This document shows positions 14,322-16,046 of a DNA stretch of 16,046 nt, piece after piece (the first letter of the stretch is position 1; every line of letters starts with the position of its first letter). Both the position numbers and the translations under genes were made by a program. This stretch comes from a miscellaneous Crenarchaeota group-1 archaeon SG8-32-3 (GTDB taxonomy: Archaea; Thermoproteota; Bathyarchaeia; Bathyarchaeales; Bathycorpusculaceae). Below the pieces are notes generated by a model. It did no database searches, had not been told where the DNA came from, and saw only the letters and a list, made by a program, of their open reading frames with translations. The stretch lies in the NCBI GenBank assembly GCA_001273335.1, contig LFWV01000010.1, positions 1 to 16,046 of the forward strand, in the 5' to 3' direction.

Positions 14322-15956
14322 TTAGCCGACGCCTCCCCCTGCACACGCGCATGCACATGAAACGCAGGCACACGCACAGGCACACGCAGCACAGGCACAA
14401 ACGCAGCCAGACTCGCGGCGAGCAGGAGCATGAGACGCCTTCTGGGGTTGCATGGGAATTATAGCGTTGGCGAACTTCTCGATGTCTGTTACTATGTTGC
14501 TTGAGGTTTTTTCCACGGCGGTGGCGATGTTGTTTGCGAACTCGGCGCCTGGAATGGTCGGGGGTTTGGGGGCTTCGGCTGGCGCGTCAATGTTTGGTTT
14601 GTAGGTGGGATGGGGATTGTAATGGCGGTAGCCATACCAATACCAGAACCAGAGCGGGCTTGGGTCGAAGGTGCGGTTGCGGAAGGTTGTTTCTGTGCGG
14701 GAGCGGTAGTTCGGGTCAAGCATTAACCATAGTAACTGTTCGTCGTACGCTTTAGACGTTAGGTCAACAGTGCCAGCCTGCTCCACTTGCATCCATGCTT
14801 TCGTTACGATTTTTCTGTAATAGTCCTCTGTATCGCGTCGGCTATACCCCTGCAGCTTCTGCTCCACAGTGTCTCTTAGAAAAATTACGGTGTGTGCCAG
14901 TTTACCCTCATCAAGAGAACCATCATCCTTTAACGCGTGGAGAAAGTCTATCTCGTAATATCGTAGCGGTTTTTCATTGGTTCCCGTCTTGTTTTCAAAC
15001 AAAGGCATCACCCGAAGCTTAAGCACAGGGCTAGCAGCTTGAACCCACACCGCTCTTTTCTTTAGCAAGCTATAAAGTATTTCAGTAACAATCTGCGTGG
15101 GCTTCATGTCAAGCAGGTAAGAAGCTTCAACCGCTGTCAAACCACGCTTTATTCCGAGAGTTTCCATGCTGACTTGAGGCGACAGGTAAGCTTTTTTGCG
15201 TGCCGTGTAGACAACAGCAACCATTATAATAGCACCGAAAACCGACGCAACTAGTATCAACCCGTAATCTTGAAAAAACGCAATTATGCCTGTAGGTTGG
15301 GTGTTGTAGTTCTGCACGTAATCAGCTGGAAAAGAAACGCCCACAGGGTACCGTTCGTCTGGGCTGAGGTTCTGTGCTTCCCAATAAACCCCCACTCTGC
15401 CATCTTCAACCAGCGTGTTGTTCCAGAGAACCTCAGTGGTCTTAACCATTTCACTGCTTACGCCTTCAGGCAAAATAACTAGTATGCGAAGGTCCTTAAC
15501 ATTGGCTTGCTCCCACCATGTCGGGGTGAACTGCATGCCCACATTACCCTCGTTCTGCATGTCCTCCCACAACATGCTCGCTACGTTTGTGGTTAAGTTG
15601 AATCTGGCTGTTTGTCCAGCCTGTAAAGGCTCGAAGAGGTTGACTTGCACTCTGTAGTCGCTTCCAGAACTCGCGTCAGATGTGGTCAACGAATGCCCGT
15701 GCTGGTCAACCGCTTCGCCAATGGTAAAGTCGCGTTGGGGCTGACCAATAAAAACGTAGTTTATTTCTCGCCCAGAATCAAGGGCTAGACTCATATCATA
15801 GAATAAGTCGATGGTTCCGTCTTGGCTTATCCAGATTTTCACCCATTCATGGTCAATGTGGTATAGCCTTTCCTGAGCGTTAACGGTGATTATTGCCATC
15901 ACAGCGAAAATTAGGGCTAATGTGATTGCTATGAGGTGAAAGCTTTTTTTCACCAT
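14322..15956 (-). CDS. DUF2207-like membrane protein with cysteine-alanine C-terminal tail
   Basis: A 544-residue protein. Residues 5-26 are a signal peptide or first helix (LIAITLALIFAVMAIITV, then NAQ). Residues 28-225 are a beta-rich outside domain (HIDHEWVKIWISQDGTIDLF). A helix at 232-252 crosses the membrane, followed by basic ARKKAY, so the rest is cytoplasmic: GLTAVEASYLLDMKPTQIVT and LYSLLKKRAVWV (272-305) fit DUF2207-type proteins, then a charged region, an aromatic WFWYWYGYRHYN patch (436-447) and a Pro-rich linker. The tail at 518-544 has ten Cys at 518, 520, 522, 525, 527, 529, 531, 534, 536 and 538, mostly with Ala between, then AGGGVG. No other Cys occurs in the protein. The tail would face the cytoplasm, within reach of the maturase of the next gene. 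ATG 15956 follows GAGGAG. I infer a membrane-anchored modification substrate. Confidence 0.85.
   Translation of the reverse strand: MVKKSFHLIAITLALIFAVMAIITVNAQERLYHIDHEWVKIWISQDGTIDLFYDMSLALDSGREINYVFIGQPQRDFTIGEAVDQHGHSLTTSDASSGSDYRVQVNLFEPLQAGQTARFNLTTNVASMLWEDMQNEGNVGMQFTPTWWEQANVKDLRILVILPEGVSSEMVKTTEVLWNNTLVEDGRVGVYWEAQNLSPDERYPVGVSFPADYVQNYNTQPTGIIAFFQDYGLILVASVFGAIIMVAVVYTARKKAYLSPQVSMETLGIKRGLTAVEASYLLDMKPTQIVTEILYSLLKKRAVWVQAASPVLKLRVMPLFENKTGTNEKPLRYYEIDFLHALKDDGSLDEGKLAHTVIFLRDTVEQKLQGYSRRDTEDYYRKIVTKAWMQVEQAGTVDLTSKAYDEQLLWLMLDPNYRSRTETTFRNRTFDPSPLWFWYWYGYRHYNPHPTYKPNIDAPAEAPKPPTIPGAEFANNIATAVEKTSSNIVTDIEKFANAIIPMQPQKASHAPARRESGCVCACAACACACACVSCACACAGGGVG
14343..14405 (-). repeat. 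Low-complexity DNA encoding the Cys-Ala tail
   Basis: Alternating TGT/TGC and GCG/GCC/GCA codons make a stretch of GT/GC-rich DNA, visible on the plus strand as repeated CACACGCA/GCACAGG units. Cys codons are mixed (TGT and TGC), so the protein repeat is kept by more than a single expanded nucleotide unit. Such DNA can vary in copy number by slippage. Confidence 0.7.
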
Positions 15957-16046
15957 TTTGGCTCCTCGGTTACTTCAAAGGTGTTTCCGCAGTAGGCACA
16001 TGTGGCGTAGGGAACGCCTGATATTATTTTAATCTGGTTTACGTCA
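15950..16046 (-). CDS. Zinc-ribbon-like protein, C-terminal end only
   Basis: Only the last 31 codons and the stop are inside the window. They read DVNQIKIISGVPYATCAYCG and then NTFEVTEEPKW, with one Cys-x2-Cys-Gly knuckle followed by the strand NTFEV, the usual second half or single half of a small zinc ribbon. The TGA stop (15950-15952) overlaps the ATG of the Cys-tail gene by seven bases, so the two are translated together and this is another member of the same operon. The GAGGAG ribosome-binding site of the next gene lies inside its last codons. The start and the other domains are beyond the window; it could be a DNA- or protein-binding factor or a metal carrier. Confidence 0.65.
   Translation of the reverse strand, partial: DVNQIKIISGVPYATCAYCGNTFEVTEEPKW

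Noticed and set aside
14320..14400. A 27-residue Cys-rich N-terminal extension of the radical SAM protein (MCLCCVCLCVCLRF...)
   Set aside because: It is the Cys-tail DNA of the upstream gene read in another frame. The ribosome-binding site and the two-base gap favour ATG 14319, and the radical SAM family starts there with MSFLRKAF.
14341..14405. A CRISPR or other spaced repeat array suggested by CACACGCA/GCACAGG units
   Set aside because: The units are a few bases long with no spacers and are explained by alternating Cys and Ala codons in a clear reading frame.
14207..14755. Several open frames on both strands over the Cys-tail and Pro-rich region
   Set aside because: GC-rich low-complexity coding DNA leaves other frames open by chance; none has a family pattern.

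Overview
The window looks like a chromosomal segment of an archaeon, probably a TACK-group lineage such as Bathyarchaeota (the lineage is an inference). The evidence is a class III (prepilin-type) signal peptide, a transcription factor S gene, roadblock/LC7 genes, a CooT-type protein, TATA-like boxes about 25-45 bp before many genes, and GGTGA/GGAGG ribosome-binding sites mixed with TTG and nearly leaderless starts. No rRNA, tRNA, CRISPR array or insertion sequence was recognised.

Left part, bases 1-2800, minus strand: a pilin gene is followed by a coiled-coil protein and two roadblock/LC7 proteins, the last cut by the window edge. This suggests a surface filament with a cytoplasmic small-GTPase-type control module. 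A winged-helix regulator lies upstream. Middle part, 3041-7208: single housekeeping genes on both strands (MscS-related TM-repeat membrane protein, ferredoxin, transcription factor S, four-CBS protein, rhomboid protease, CooT-like protein).

Bases 7373-9642, plus strand: an amino-acid permease of the APC superfamily lies between three small two-helix membrane proteins. The permease's own last two helices resemble these small proteins. Bases 9643-11634: a 500-bp gene-poor stretch, a PD-(D/E)XK-like protein, a GIY-YIG protein and a decayed MGMT/Atl1-like DNA-binding gene with five lesions, followed tail to tail by a fusion of a HAD phosphatase and a CTP-dependent polyprenol-kinase-like membrane domain.

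Right end, 12976-16046, minus strand: the most interesting locus. A DUF2207-like membrane protein has no cysteine in its first 517 residues and then ten cysteines in the next 21, alternating mostly with alanine. Two bases later begins a radical SAM enzyme with an N-terminal PqqD-like domain and a C-terminal SPASM domain, the layout of peptide-modifying maturases. A zinc-ribbon-like protein overlaps the start of the membrane protein gene. I infer an operon in which the radical SAM enzyme modifies the cysteine tail of a membrane-anchored substrate.
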